Under the pieces are notes generated by a model that was given only the letters and a program-made list of their open reading frames with translations, had not been told where the DNA came from and did not search any database. Positions 15,147-24,178 of a stretch of DNA of 53,425 nt are shown here, in pieces. This DNA is from Planctomycetia bacterium (GTDB lineage: Bacteria; Planctomycetota; UBA1135; GCA-002686595): the NCBI GenBank assembly GCA_005799545.1, contig SYGM01000047.1:1-53425 (forward strand), given 5' to 3'. The position numbers and the translations under genes are program-made. Numbering within the stretch: the first letter of the stretch is position 1; every line of letters begins with the position of its first letter.

Positions 15147-16012
15147 GGGAACTTCAGCGCTGCCAGATGCTTGCGGAACTCCTCGGCGGAGGCGAAGCGC
15201 TGCTCGCTCTTTGCCATCAGGCCGCCCATGATGACCTCCTCCAGTTCCTGCGGCACATCCACCTTGGGTGCACGCATCTTCATGGAGGGCGGACGCGGTT
15301 CGAGCTTGGCCTGGAAGACCTCGATGAAGCTCTTGCCCTTCCACGGGATCACCCCGCAGGCGAGCTCGTAGAGCACCGTCGCCACGTTGTAGATATCGGA
15401 GGAAACGTTGGGCGACTCGCCGCCGAACTGCTCGATAGGCGCGTAGAACGGCGTGCCGATCAGCGCCGTCTTGTCGCCCAGATGCTTGGCAGTCCACAGG
15501 CCCGGCGTGATACCCCCGTCGACGAGCTGCACATGCGGCTTCTTGAGCATCTCGAGGTGGATCGTGTGAGGCTTGATGTCGCCGTGCACGAGCCCCGCGC
15601 CGTGAATCGCATCGAGTCCGTCGAGCAGCTGCTTGCCGATCTCGACCACATCGTGCGGTGTGGTCACCGGATGCGCGCGCTGCCAGATGCGCAGCGACTC
15701 GCCCTTTGGCATGTCCGTGACCAGCAGCACCGAACCATCATCCAGGTTGTGAACATCCCGGACGGCCACCACGTGCTTGTCATGCACGCGCGACCACTGG
15801 CGCAGGCTGCCGGCGAACTCGAGCGCCTGCGCCTGCTTCTCGAACAGGCCGGCGGGGAAGACCTGCAGCTCCCCGGGGCCGCCGCCCTTGAGGTCGTCCA
15901 CCTCGAAGGTCGTCGACATGCCGCCGTGGCGATGGCTGCGGCGGATCGTGTACTGCCCCAGCAGGGTCTTGCCGGGAACCAGATCAAACAGGCTGAGCGC
16001 GTGAGGGGCCAT
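15143..16012 (-). CDS. Serine/threonine kinase-fold protein, probable pseudokinase
   Basis: 289 residues, one kinase domain filling the whole protein and no membrane segment. The fold is plain: L-V-H-G-D-I-K-P-H-T-I-H-L (141-153), V-D-G-G (164-167), G-T-P-F-Y-A-P-I-E-Q-F, S-D-I-Y-N-V-A-T-V-L-Y-E-L. Several catalytic residues are changed. The nucleotide loop reads R-S-H-R-H-G-G-M-S, the ATP-anchoring Lys appears as Gln50, H-R-D is H-G-D, the Asn after K-P is Thr150, and D-F-G is D-G-G. Asp145, Lys147 and Asp165 remain. It may be a scaffold or regulator of the CoA ligase it is coupled to. Weak kinase activity is not excluded. Confidence 0.85.
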   Translation of the reverse strand: MAPHALSLFDLVPGKTLLGQYTIRRSHRHGGMSTTFEVDDLKGGGPGELQVFPAGLFEKQAQALEFAGSLRQWSRVHDKHVVAVRDVHNLDDGSVLLVTDMPKGESLRIWQRAHPVTTPHDVVEIGKQLLDGLDAIHGAGLVHGDIKPHTIHLEMLKKPHVQLVDGGITPGLWTAKHLGDKTALIGTPFYAPIEQFGGESPNVSSDIYNVATVLYELACGVIPWKGKSFIEVFQAKLEPRPPSMKMRAPKVDVPQELEEVIMGGLMAKSEQRFASAEEFRKHLAALKFP

Positions 16013-16048
16013 GCGCGGGATTCTAGCGTCCGCGCGGCCTCAGACGCG

Positions 16049-17242
16049 CTAGTAGGCCGCCTTCTGGTTGAGATGGTCCTTCCACTTGCCCTTGTTGCGC
16101 AGCTCGACCAGCAGCTCCACGAATTCGCTGAGCTCGTCTTCGAGCGTGTAGAAGTGCGGGCTGACGCGGATGCCGGCCTTCGGCCGGTGATCGACGAGCA
16201 CGCCGCGCGCCTCCAGGGCGCGCACGAAGGCCGGACCGTCCTCATCCGGACGCAGCCCCACCGTCAGCGTACCGCCGCGCCGCTCCGGATCCTTCGGGCT
16301 GTTGACCGTGAAGCCGGCCGCGAGCACATCCTCGCGCAGTTTCGTCGTGAGCTTCTGCGAGTACGCACGGATCGCCTTGACACCGGCCTCATGCACGGCT
16401 TCGTAGCCAGCTGTCGCCGCCATGAAGCTCGGCACGGCCGGGGAGCCGTTGAGCATGCGGCGAATGCCCTTCGCATAGCGCTGCGGACCCGTTTCGAAGG
16501 CGAAGGGAGCGGCGTGTGCGGCCCAGCCCGTGATCTTCGGCTCCAGAGAGTCGACCAGATCCGGCCGCACATAGAGGTAGCCGGCACCGGGACCGCCGCA
16601 CAACCACTTCACGGAACCGCCGCAGACCATGTCGACGCCCAGTTCCTGCACATCGAAGGGCACCGTGCCCAGCGACTGGTACGCGTCCAGCAGCACCAGC
16701 GCCCCGACCCTGTGCGCCTTCTCGATCACCGCTTTGGCATCGACCAGATAGTGGCTCTTGAAGCACACATGGCTGATCGGAACGATCTTCGTCTCTTCGT
16801 CAATCGCATCCAGCAGACGCTGCATGTCGACTTCGATACCGTCGGTCGGGACCACTTCGATGCGGGCACCCAGCTTGCGGAAGCCCTCCCACACGTACAT
16901 GTTCGTGGGGAATTCCTGGTCCGTGTACACAACCTTGTTGCGAGGTCCGGAGAAGTCCAGACACGTCGCGATGACGCTCGTGATCAGCGAGACGTTCTGA
17001 TGCAACACGACGCTGTCCTTGGGAGCGTTCATCAGGCGTCCCAGCACATTGCCCGCGATCACGGGCATCTCCCACCAGCCCTCGGCCCAGGCGCGCACTC
17101 CGCGCGTGGCCCAGGTCTCGGTGAACTCGCGCAGCTTGTCCGCCGCCGTGCTCGGCATCGCACCGAGACTGTGGTTGACGAGGTACGTCGTCGTATCCGT
17201 GATCGGGAACAGCGGGCGCCAGCGTTCGGGATCGATCTGCAT
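16049..17242 (-). CDS. PLP-dependent class V aminotransferase-fold enzyme, kynureninase-like
   Basis: 397 residues from the ATG at 17242. Kynureninase cleaves kynurenine to anthranilate and alanine; relatives include cysteine desulfurases. Seen: H-Q-N-V-S cofactor region, L-L-D-A-Y-Q-S (Asp186, PLP ring N), G-G-S-V-K-W-L-C-G-G-P-G with Lys212 as the Schiff-base residue, a later R-M-L-N-G-S-P-A, and V-D-H-R-P-K-A-G-I-R-V-S-P-H-F-Y near the end, which parallels the D-x-R-x-P...I-R-x-x-P block of kynureninases. It is the first gene of the minus-strand operon. With the aminobenzoate-type CoA ligase this supports, but does not prove, anthranilate chemistry. Confidence 0.8.
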   Translation of the reverse strand: MQIDPERWRPLFPITDTTTYLVNHSLGAMPSTAADKLREFTETWATRGVRAWAEGWWEMPVIAGNVLGRLMNAPKDSVVLHQNVSLITSVIATCLDFSGPRNKVVYTDQEFPTNMYVWEGFRKLGARIEVVPTDGIEVDMQRLLDAIDEETKIVPISHVCFKSHYLVDAKAVIEKAHRVGALVLLDAYQSLGTVPFDVQELGVDMVCGGSVKWLCGGPGAGYLYVRPDLVDSLEPKITGWAAHAAPFAFETGPQRYAKGIRRMLNGSPAVPSFMAATAGYEAVHEAGVKAIRAYSQKLTTKLREDVLAAGFTVNSPKDPERRGGTLTVGLRPDEDGPAFVRALEARGVLVDHRPKAGIRVSPHFYTLEDELSEFVELLVELRNKGKWKDHLNQKAAY

Positions 17243-17310
17243 TGCGGGCGAAGAGGATACCCGTTTCAGGGTCGAAACTCCCCCACCCGCGACAAATCCC
17301 GCATCGCCGC

Positions 17311-19020
17311 CTAGGGCGCCACCGTGAACCAGACCGCGTTGGTGAAGACACCCCCGATCATGCTCGAGGGATCGCGCACCCAGACCTGCGCCCAGACACC
17401 CTCGCCGCCGAGGAACGGAGCGCCCAGCGCCTGCGGATTGGCGGCGATGAACTCGTTCCAGTCCAGTGTCACCTTGCCGTTGCACAGACCGGCCGTGCCG
17501 GCTGTCGGCAGCACGCGCGTGCGCTGCAGCGGCGGCCGCACGCAACGCACCGAATCGCTCGAGCCGAAGGGCACGACCATCGGCCCGCTGACGCCGTAGT
17601 GCACGATCGCCACAGACTGACCCTGCACGCCGCTGGCGACCAGCGAGAAGCCTGCACCGGCATTGGCATCCGGAACACCGAAGCCCGCGAGCGTTCCGGA
17701 GCAGCCGAGCGAGTTGAAGCCGGAGATGCAGTAGCTGCCGATCGTGGGCTGAGTCCCCGTCCAGTCCCGCAGGTACAGCTCGCTGTTGGGACCGGAAAGA
17801 TCCGGCACGACCAGATTGGTTGCGTTGCTGCGGAACATCACGATCGTTCCGGTAGCGTTCATGGAGCTGAATTCGTTGACGCCGACTCCTTGCGCTCCGG
17901 TGTTCGACTGCGAGGCGAGCTCGACGACGCCCGTCTGAATGTCACGCCGGAAGACATCGTAGTGGCCCGCATCTCCTGGCACGATGTCGTTGGATTCGCT
18001 GGTGAAGACGGCATACCGGCCGTCCGCGCTGATCGAGCCGCCGCCGCCGAATGCCGGCACGCCGCCATCCCACCGGCGGCTTGCCAGTTGAAGCGCGCCC
18101 GTCGTCATGTCACGCATGTACAGATCGCCGCTGTTGTTGGCATCGTCAGGAACAAGCCCGTCCGAACCGGCGATGAAGCCTACCCAGCGACCGTCATCGG
18201 TCATGCTCGGTACGCTCGCTCCGAACGCGAGACCAAGAGAATCCCGCGAAACCAGCACCGTGGTACCCAGCACCAGATCGCGCAGGTAGACATCGGAGCT
18301 GTCGTTCGTATCCGCGGGCTGAATGAGGTTGTCCTCGGTTTCGAACGCGACATAGCGTCCATCCGGAGTGATCGCGGCACCGCCCAGCATGCCTTGATTG
18401 GGTACGCCGGTGTCCGAGACGCTGACACGTTGGATCGAGCCGGATTGCCGGTCCAGGACATGGATCTGAGGATGCGCCGGTGCGGGACCAGGCAGAATGT
18501 TGCTGGCTGTGCTGGAGAAGACGATCCAGCGGCCATCCGGTGTCATCCCCATGGCCGCCGTCTCCCCATCGAGGTGCAGTCCATCAGCGCTCGGCGGAAT
18601 CGTCACCGTCGTTCCGAGCAGGCGGTCGCGCAGAAAGCAGTCATACATCCCGGCCGACCCACCTGGCGCAAGGTTGTCCGCATCGGAAGAAAACAACACC
18701 CAGCGACCGTCCGCGGAGATCGGACCGGGATTGCACGACCCCTGCACCTCGGCACCGGCGCTGCTGACGCTGATCCGCTCCGTGGTGCCGGCCCAGCGAT
18801 CGATCAGGAACACATCTTCTGCGTTGTTGTGATCGCCGCGCACAAGGTTGTCCGCCGGCGTGCTGAACACGATCCATCGACCGTCCGGGCTGATCGATCC
18901 GCAACACAGGTACGAGTTGGCCTGCGCGCCGTTGAAACCGCGCGCAGCGACAGTGGTGATGGCTTGTTGAGCCGTAACGCTCGAGCTGGCGAGCATGAGG
19001 GTGAGCATGGCGAGTCGCAT
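17311..19020 (-). CDS. Secreted TolB/PD40-type beta-propeller protein
   Basis: 569 residues from the ATG at 19020 (signal peptide about 1-19). At least seven repeats of the form S-x-D-G-R-W/Y-V/I-x-F-x-S/T (about 30-420), interleaved with D-V-F-L/Y-L-R-D, are WD40-like PD40 blades. A C-terminal region (about 430-569) begins S-Y-C-I-S-G-F and ends V-W-A-Q-V-W-V-R-D-P, a variant of the C-terminal domain seen on other secreted proteins here. It lies 85 bp from a divergent peptidase gene and may share its control region. Likely extracytoplasmic; ligand unknown. Confidence 0.8.
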   Translation of the reverse strand: MRLAMLTLMLASSSVTAQQAITTVAARGFNGAQANSYLCCGSISPDGRWIVFSTPADNLVRGDHNNAEDVFLIDRWAGTTERISVSSAGAEVQGSCNPGPISADGRWVLFSSDADNLAPGGSAGMYDCFLRDRLLGTTVTIPPSADGLHLDGETAAMGMTPDGRWIVFSSTASNILPGPAPAHPQIHVLDRQSGSIQRVSVSDTGVPNQGMLGGAAITPDGRYVAFETEDNLIQPADTNDSSDVYLRDLVLGTTVLVSRDSLGLAFGASVPSMTDDGRWVGFIAGSDGLVPDDANNSGDLYMRDMTTGALQLASRRWDGGVPAFGGGGSISADGRYAVFTSESNDIVPGDAGHYDVFRRDIQTGVVELASQSNTGAQGVGVNEFSSMNATGTIVMFRSNATNLVVPDLSGPNSELYLRDWTGTQPTIGSYCISGFNSLGCSGTLAGFGVPDANAGAGFSLVASGVQGQSVAIVHYGVSGPMVVPFGSSDSVRCVRPPLQRTRVLPTAGTAGLCNGKVTLDWNEFIAANPQALGAPFLGGEGVWAQVWVRDPSSMIGGVFTNAVWFTVAP

Positions 19021-19105
19021 GCCTGCGAGGTTCGGGGAAATCCCGCCCCTGAGCGATACGCTCCGGGCCGTAGCACGCCCGCTCTGCAGGGAGTAGCCTG
19101 CCGCC

Positions 19106-20407
19106 ATGCGTCTCGTGAGTTTCAGCCTCTTCCTTCTGTTCGGCTGCGCGCCCGCCCTTGCCCAGCTGCGCGCGCCGATTCGCGGCGATCACTACGAGAT
19201 CCACTCGGAGGGCGAGCCGGCGGAAGCGCAGGAATGGCTGCGGGTGCTGGAGGCGGCCTGGCCGCAGTTCGTTGCGTATTTCGAAGCGGAACCACGGCTC
19301 AAGCCCGAAGAGCGCATGCAGGTGCTGCTGTACAACACGCAGGCGGCCTACAAGGCGGGCTGCGAGTCGGATGGCGTCGGCGACCCCGGCGGCGGCGGCG
19401 GACTCTACGCGTTCAAGACCAGCAAGGCGTACTTCTTCCGCCAGCCCAGCGCCTACTACACGCGCGCGCTGATGATCCACGAGTGCGCGCACCAGTTTCA
19501 CCACCGCATCCACGGCAATCGGGAGATGGCGGGCTGGTACGTCGAGGGCGTGGCCGAGGATCTCGCGCAGCACACCTGGGATGGCGAGCGGCTGCAGACG
19601 GCGATTGTCGCGCCGATCTCGCTGGAGAATTATCCGGCGCAGGCGCTGGAACTGGTCTCGAAGCCGGAATTCGATCTCAACAAGTGGAAGGACGACGGCG
19701 GCGGCATCGAGCGCCCCGTGGGCATGCACATGGTGCGTCTGCTGCGCACACACAAGAGCTACGCCAAGCGCTTTGCGAACGCGCGCAAGCGCCTCGATGA
19801 CGGCCAGCGCATTCAGAAGGCGGAGTGGGTGGCGAGCTTCGGAGCCGCGGACAAGCTCGCATCCGAACTCAGGCGCCTGATTGCGGACAACCAGCAACCG
19901 TTTCTCGTCAGCTTCGTCGACTGGGACTCGCGACGGGTGGATCGGGTCGAAAACAGACCGGTTTTCGAGCTGCGGGGCACGGCTCCAACCGTGGTTTCCG
20001 CCGCGCGCACGCGCATGCAGGCGCAATGGCTGGAATTCGAGGTGAGCTTTCCCGCACAGGGCGGCCGCGTCGGCGCCCAGCTCGACTGGCTCGCCACGAA
20101 CGATCACACGGTGCTGCTGATCAACGGCGCAGGAACCGGCTTCGTGCAGCGCATGACGCCGGACAAGGGCTGGGTCAACCTGATGAATGTCTTCACGATT
20201 CCCGCCAAGGACGGCCAGCAGGGCTTTGGAACGCGCACCGTGCGCCTGGAGCGCGCGGTGGCGGAGGATGGCTCGCTTGTGGCCGTCATCCTGCTCGACG
20301 GGGCGGAGCTGCGGCGCGTTCAGGTGCGCAACACGCACTTCGGACCGGCCTTCGACAGCGGTGTCTTCGACTTCAGGAAGCTGTGCTTCGAAGCGTCCGG
20401 GACCTAG
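19106..20407 (+). CDS. Exported zinc peptidase-like protein (DUF1570-like)
   Basis: 433 residues. N-terminal signal with L-L-F-G-C (possible lipobox, Cys14) or a normal signal ending A-L-A-Q. H-E-C-A-H is at 125-129, and W-Y-V-E-G-V-A-E-D puts Glu147 as the third zinc ligand, the gluzincin arrangement found in DUF1570-type proteins. The C-terminal half (about 250-433) is a beta-rich region I do not recognise, perhaps a carbohydrate-binding-type sandwich. Divergent from the propeller gene. Many planctomycetes carry several such peptidases; the substrate is unknown. Confidence 0.75.
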   Translation: MRLVSFSLFLLFGCAPALAQLRAPIRGDHYEIHSEGEPAEAQEWLRVLEAAWPQFVAYFEAEPRLKPEERMQVLLYNTQAAYKAGCESDGVGDPGGGGGLYAFKTSKAYFFRQPSAYYTRALMIHECAHQFHHRIHGNREMAGWYVEGVAEDLAQHTWDGERLQTAIVAPISLENYPAQALELVSKPEFDLNKWKDDGGGIERPVGMHMVRLLRTHKSYAKRFANARKRLDDGQRIQKAEWVASFGAADKLASELRRLIADNQQPFLVSFVDWDSRRVDRVENRPVFELRGTAPTVVSAARTRMQAQWLEFEVSFPAQGGRVGAQLDWLATNDHTVLLINGAGTGFVQRMTPDKGWVNLMNVFTIPAKDGQQGFGTRTVRLERAVAEDGSLVAVILLDGAELRRVQVRNTHFGPAFDSGVFDFRKLCFEASGT

Positions 20408-20415
20408 CGCGGTCC

Positions 20416-21912
20416 TCAGCGCACGGAAGCTTCGCCGCCGGTGTCGATCGTGTCGAGGAAGCTCTGCTTCCGCTTCTCGCCGGACTTGCCGAAGATGTTG
20501 CGCACGTTCTTCAGGCCCAGCTTGAAGTCATCGAGCATGCCGTAGCCCGAGACCACCGCATGCTGGTACCAGAGGAAGGACAGCAGCGTGAAGTCGAAGG
20601 CCGGGTTGCGCGGCAGCTTGATCAACTGGCGCACGATCGTTTCGCCGCCCGGCACATAAACCGCGACATTGAACAGCTTCTGCAGATTGACGACCTCGCG
20701 CACGTCCGCGCGCTTCATCATCGAGTCGTTCTGGATCGAGGGACCGATGTCCTTCTGCTCGTCGACGCGTCCGAGCTTGAAGTCCTCCTGCCCGAGCACC
20801 GTGGAGCGGAACGGGCGGTAGATCAGCACCGTGCAGCCGTTGGGCTTGATGCGCTTGTTGACGCGCGCGGTCTCGAACATATCCTCGAGCGTCTCCGCCG
20901 GCGAACCCATGATGTTGTTCGTGCGGTAGGTGATCTTGTGCTTGCGCAGGAGCTTCGGGATCGAATAGACGATGTCGTCGGTGTAGCCCTTCTTGTAGAT
21001 CTCCAGGCGCACCTTCTCGCTGCCGGACTCCAGGCCGAACTGCACGGAAACGCAGCCCGCCTGCTTGAGCGCGATGATGTCGCTCTCGCGCAGGTAGTTG
21101 ATGTTGATGTTGCAGGCGAAGGGCAGGCCGACGCGCTTGGGCCACTTCTCCGCGAATTCCTCGATCCAGCCGCGCGTCATGTTGAGCGCCGCATCGCCGA
21201 AGTTGACCATGCGGAAGCCCGGATAGCGCGCGATGATGTCGTTCATCTCCTCGCAGACGTAGTCGACGGACTTCTGCCGGTTGAACTTCTCACCGCGGCG
21301 GCCGGAGACCCAGTCCTTCTTCATCAGGCCGACGCTGCAATAGGTGCAGGAGTTCTGGCAGCCGCGGCTGACGTGCACCTGCATCACGCGCTTGCCGCGC
21401 AGGAAGGGGTACTTGTAGAAGACGTCGACATCCGGGAACGGCAGCGAGTCGAGGTCGTGAATCACCGGCCGGATCGGATTCTGGACCGGCTTGCCGTCAT
21501 CGCCCAGCCAGCCGACATTCGGGATCTCGCGAATCGAACGGCCTGCTTCCCAGGCATGGACCAGATCGAGGATGGCGTACTCGGCCTCACCCTTGGTCGT
21601 CGCGTCGACAACATCGGTGTGCAGCAGCGGCTCGAGATCGTGGCTGGGGTGCGGGCCGCCCATCACGACCTTGAGGTGCTTGAGCTCCTGCTTCCAGCGG
21701 CGGATGTAGCCGTAGGCCCAGGCCTCCTGACCGGTGGTGGCGTAGATGCCTACCACATCCGGCTTCCATTCGAGCACGGCCTGGTAGTAGTCCTTCTCCT
21801 CGGAGTGGACGAAGCAGTCCGCCTGGTGCCCGTGCTTCTTCAGGATCGAGGAGAGCACCTTGATGCCCTCGAACTCGTGGCAGGTGGTGACGATGAAGGC
21901 GACGCGGGCCAT
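20416..21912 (-). CDS. B12-binding-domain radical SAM protein
   Basis: 498 residues from the ATG at 21912. An N-terminal cobalamin-binding-type Rossmann domain (about 1-130; V-M-G-G-P-H-P-S) precedes a radical SAM barrel with C185-x3-C189-x2-C192 (R-G-C-Q-N-S-C-T-Y-C), which binds the 4Fe-4S cluster. F-G-L-E-S-G-S-E-K-V follows in the barrel. This architecture (BchE/hopanoid-methylase-like group) performs methylations or ring rearrangements. The C-terminal ~130 residues are less conserved. Divergent from another radical SAM gene of the same layout, 174 bp apart. Substrate unknown. Confidence 0.88.
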   Translation of the reverse strand: MARVAFIVTTCHEFEGIKVLSSILKKHGHQADCFVHSEEKDYYQAVLEWKPDVVGIYATTGQEAWAYGYIRRWKQELKHLKVVMGGPHPSHDLEPLLHTDVVDATTKGEAEYAILDLVHAWEAGRSIREIPNVGWLGDDGKPVQNPIRPVIHDLDSLPFPDVDVFYKYPFLRGKRVMQVHVSRGCQNSCTYCSVGLMKKDWVSGRRGEKFNRQKSVDYVCEEMNDIIARYPGFRMVNFGDAALNMTRGWIEEFAEKWPKRVGLPFACNININYLRESDIIALKQAGCVSVQFGLESGSEKVRLEIYKKGYTDDIVYSIPKLLRKHKITYRTNNIMGSPAETLEDMFETARVNKRIKPNGCTVLIYRPFRSTVLGQEDFKLGRVDEQKDIGPSIQNDSMMKRADVREVVNLQKLFNVAVYVPGGETIVRQLIKLPRNPAFDFTLLSFLWYQHAVVSGYGMLDDFKLGLKNVRNIFGKSGEKRKQSFLDTIDTGGEASVR

Positions 21913-22086
21913 GGGGTGAGACTCGGAGGGCTGAAGGTATCGGCGACTCTGCCGTGCACGGTAGAGCATACCTCCTGAGAAGCCCAAACAGGGGAACGGA
22001 CCGGCCTCCGGGAGGGTTCCCTGCGGGCCTTGAGCCTTTTTCGACCCTTCCCGCGAGGGTCAGATCGCGCGTAGCATGGTTCTGCC

Positions 22087-23481
22087 ATGCGTACGGCGCT
22101 CGTCCAGACCTACCACCCCTACACGCAGTTCACCCATGTTCACCCTCTGGGGATCATGATGATCGCGGCCGTGGCGCGGCAGGAGGGCTTCCCGGACATG
22201 CACATCCTCGACATGAAGGTCGAGGACTGGATGCCCGAGCGTTGCGTGGACGAGCTCGTCAAACTGGCCCCCGCCGTGGTCGGCCTGTCGGCCATGACCT
22301 ACGAGGCGGGCTGCCTGCATGAGGTCGCAAAGCTCCTGAAGCGGCGCCTGCCCGACACCTTCGTGGTCGCCGGCGGCCCCCACCCCAGCGTCGCGGCCGA
22401 GGATGTCCTGAAGGATCCGGCGGTCGACTTCGTCGTGCGCGGCGAGGGCGAGTTCACCTTCGCCGAGCTGCTCAAGGGCCTCGAGCAGGGCCGCACCGAC
22501 TGGAGCGAGTGCATGGGCCTCTCCTGGCGCAAGGACGGGGTCGTGACCCACAACCCCGACCGTCCGCCGCCGCAGAAGCTCGATGAGATGCCCTTCCCGG
22601 CCTGGGATCTGATCGACCACGCCAAGTACCACAAGGTGCCGCGCGGCGGCGTGATCTATGCGCACAAGGAGTTCGCGACGATGTTTTCCTCGCGCGCGTG
22701 TCCCTGGCGCTGCACCTACTGCCACAACTCCTACGGCAAGGTCTTCCGCGAGCGCTCCGCCGAGCACGTGCTGGCCGAGATCGACCTGCTCGTCACGAAA
22801 TACGGCGTGAAGGAGCTCGTCTTCATGGACGACATCTTCAACTTCCGCCCGGCTCGCGCCAAAGCCATCGCTCAAGGCATCATCGACCGCGGCTACAAGC
22901 TCGCGCTGACCTTCCCCAACGGCTTCCGCGGCGACATCCTCGATGAGGAACTCGTCGTGCTGCTCAAGAAGGCGGGCATGTACCGCTGCATGGTGGCGGT
23001 AGAAAGCGCCTCGCCCCGCCTGCAGAAGGTGATGCAGAAGAATCTCAAGATCGACAAGGTCCGGAAGATCGTCGACTTCATCGCCAGCCAGGGCGTCATG
23101 GTGCACGGCGCGTTCATGCTCGGTTTCCCCAGCGAAACCGAAGAGGAGATGAACGAGACCATCGAGTGGGCGGCGACTTCGAGCTTCCACACGGCGGCGT
23201 TCTTCCGCGTGATCCCGTTCAAGGGCACCAAGCTCTTCAGCCAGGTCGAGGAAGCGGGTCATCCGCTGCCGACCGACTGGTCGGCCTACGAGCCGTACAA
23301 GAGCGAGATCAACCTCTCGGCCGTGCCGGAGGAGCGCATCTTCGAGCTGCGCAAGAAGGCCTACCGCAGGTTCTATTGGAACCCCAAGCGGCTGTATCGG
23401 ATCTTCAGCCTGATCCCGCAGAAGCGGAACATGATTCCTTATCTGACGCTGCTGTTCGCACGCCGCGCGTACGCGCGTTAG
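22087..23481 (+). CDS. B12-binding-domain radical SAM protein
   Basis: 464 residues. N-terminal cobalamin-type domain (V-V-A-G-G-P-H-P-S-V about 93-102; V-V-R-G-E-G-E about 116-122) and radical SAM cysteines C205, C209, C212 in R-A-C-P-W-R-C-T-Y-C-H-N. A-V-E-S-A-S-P-R-L and H-G-A-F-M-L-G-F-P-S-E-T-E-E-E are typical of the barrel. Its layout matches the divergent neighbour at 20416-21912. The pair could act in succession on one lipid or cofactor, or be regulated together. The exact reaction cannot be read. Confidence 0.88.
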   Translation: MRTALVQTYHPYTQFTHVHPLGIMMIAAVARQEGFPDMHILDMKVEDWMPERCVDELVKLAPAVVGLSAMTYEAGCLHEVAKLLKRRLPDTFVVAGGPHPSVAAEDVLKDPAVDFVVRGEGEFTFAELLKGLEQGRTDWSECMGLSWRKDGVVTHNPDRPPPQKLDEMPFPAWDLIDHAKYHKVPRGGVIYAHKEFATMFSSRACPWRCTYCHNSYGKVFRERSAEHVLAEIDLLVTKYGVKELVFMDDIFNFRPARAKAIAQGIIDRGYKLALTFPNGFRGDILDEELVVLLKKAGMYRCMVAVESASPRLQKVMQKNLKIDKVRKIVDFIASQGVMVHGAFMLGFPSETEEEMNETIEWAATSSFHTAAFFRVIPFKGTKLFSQVEEAGHPLPTDWSAYEPYKSEINLSAVPEERIFELRKKAYRRFYWNPKRLYRIFSLIPQKRNMIPYLTLLFARRAYAR

Positions 23482-23515
23482 GGGTGCGAGGGGCAGGGCG
23501 CTACAGTGTGCCCCC

Positions 23516-24166
23516 ATGGATCTCGACCCCGCGCAACTCTCCCCTCGCGATCGCTACAAGCTCCTCATCGGCTGCATCGTCCCGCGGCCGATTGCGCTGG
23601 TCTCCACTATCTCGCCCGACGGCCGGGCCAACCTCGCGCCCTACTCCTTCTTCAACGGCGTGGGCTCCGATCCGATGACGGTGCTGTTCTGCCCCGCCAA
23701 CAACTCGCGCGGAGAGGACAAGGACACTTTGCGCAACTGCAGGCCCCGCTCGGAGGGCGGTTTGGGCGTTTTCACCGTCAACGCCGCCGTGGAGGACTAC
23801 TCGCGCGAGATCGCCGCTTCGGCCGAGGACCTGCCCTACGGAGAGAGCGAGTTCGACCTGACGGGCCTTGCCACCGCACCCGGCGTGCGCATCGCCGCAC
23901 CGCGCGTGGCCCGGGCACCCTGGGCCTTTGAGTGCGAGACGCTGCAGGTGGTGCGGATGCATCCGGGCGTGCCCGGCTCGGGCAATGTGGTGATCGGCAA
24001 GGTGGTGCACGTGCACCTCGACGAGGCCATCGTTGGCGAGCGGCTCAACATCGATCCCTCCGCGCTGCGCGCCGTGGGACGCATGGGCGGATTCTGGTAC
24101 GCGCGCACGCAGGATCGCTACGAGATGCCGCCGGGCAAGGATGCGCTCGGCCGTCCGATTCCGTAG
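23516..24166 (+). CDS. Flavin reductase-like FMN-binding protein
   Basis: 216 residues. The start G-C-I-V-P-R-P-I-A-L-V-S-T-I-S-P-D-G-R-A-N-L-A-P-Y-S is split here as G-C-I-V-P-R-P-I-A-L-V plus S-T-I-S-P-D-G, matching the FMN-binding split-barrel 'flavin reductase/DIM6-NTAB' group. G-N-V-V-I-G-K-V-V-H-V-H is the typical later strand. Length is usual. It follows the radical SAM gene by 34 nt on the same strand, so it may supply reduced flavin or electrons to it; this link is by position only. Confidence 0.85.
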   Translation: MDLDPAQLSPRDRYKLLIGCIVPRPIALVSTISPDGRANLAPYSFFNGVGSDPMTVLFCPANNSRGEDKDTLRNCRPRSEGGLGVFTVNAAVEDYSREIAASAEDLPYGESEFDLTGLATAPGVRIAAPRVARAPWAFECETLQVVRMHPGVPGSGNVVIGKVVHVHLDEAIVGERLNIDPSALRAVGRMGGFWYARTQDRYEMPPGKDALGRPIP

Positions 24167-24178
24167 GCTCGCTGCCCG

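Noticed and set aside
15147-15497. N-terminal extension of the CoA ligase frame
   Set aside because: It is the antisense-free shadow of the kinase gene in another frame; the GTG at 15146 matches the family start and gives a GTGA overlap.
15167-19800. Long plus-strand open frames (over 700 codons) opposite the operon and propeller gene
   Set aside because: High-GC shadows of clear minus-strand genes; Arg/His/Ala-rich with no domain pattern.
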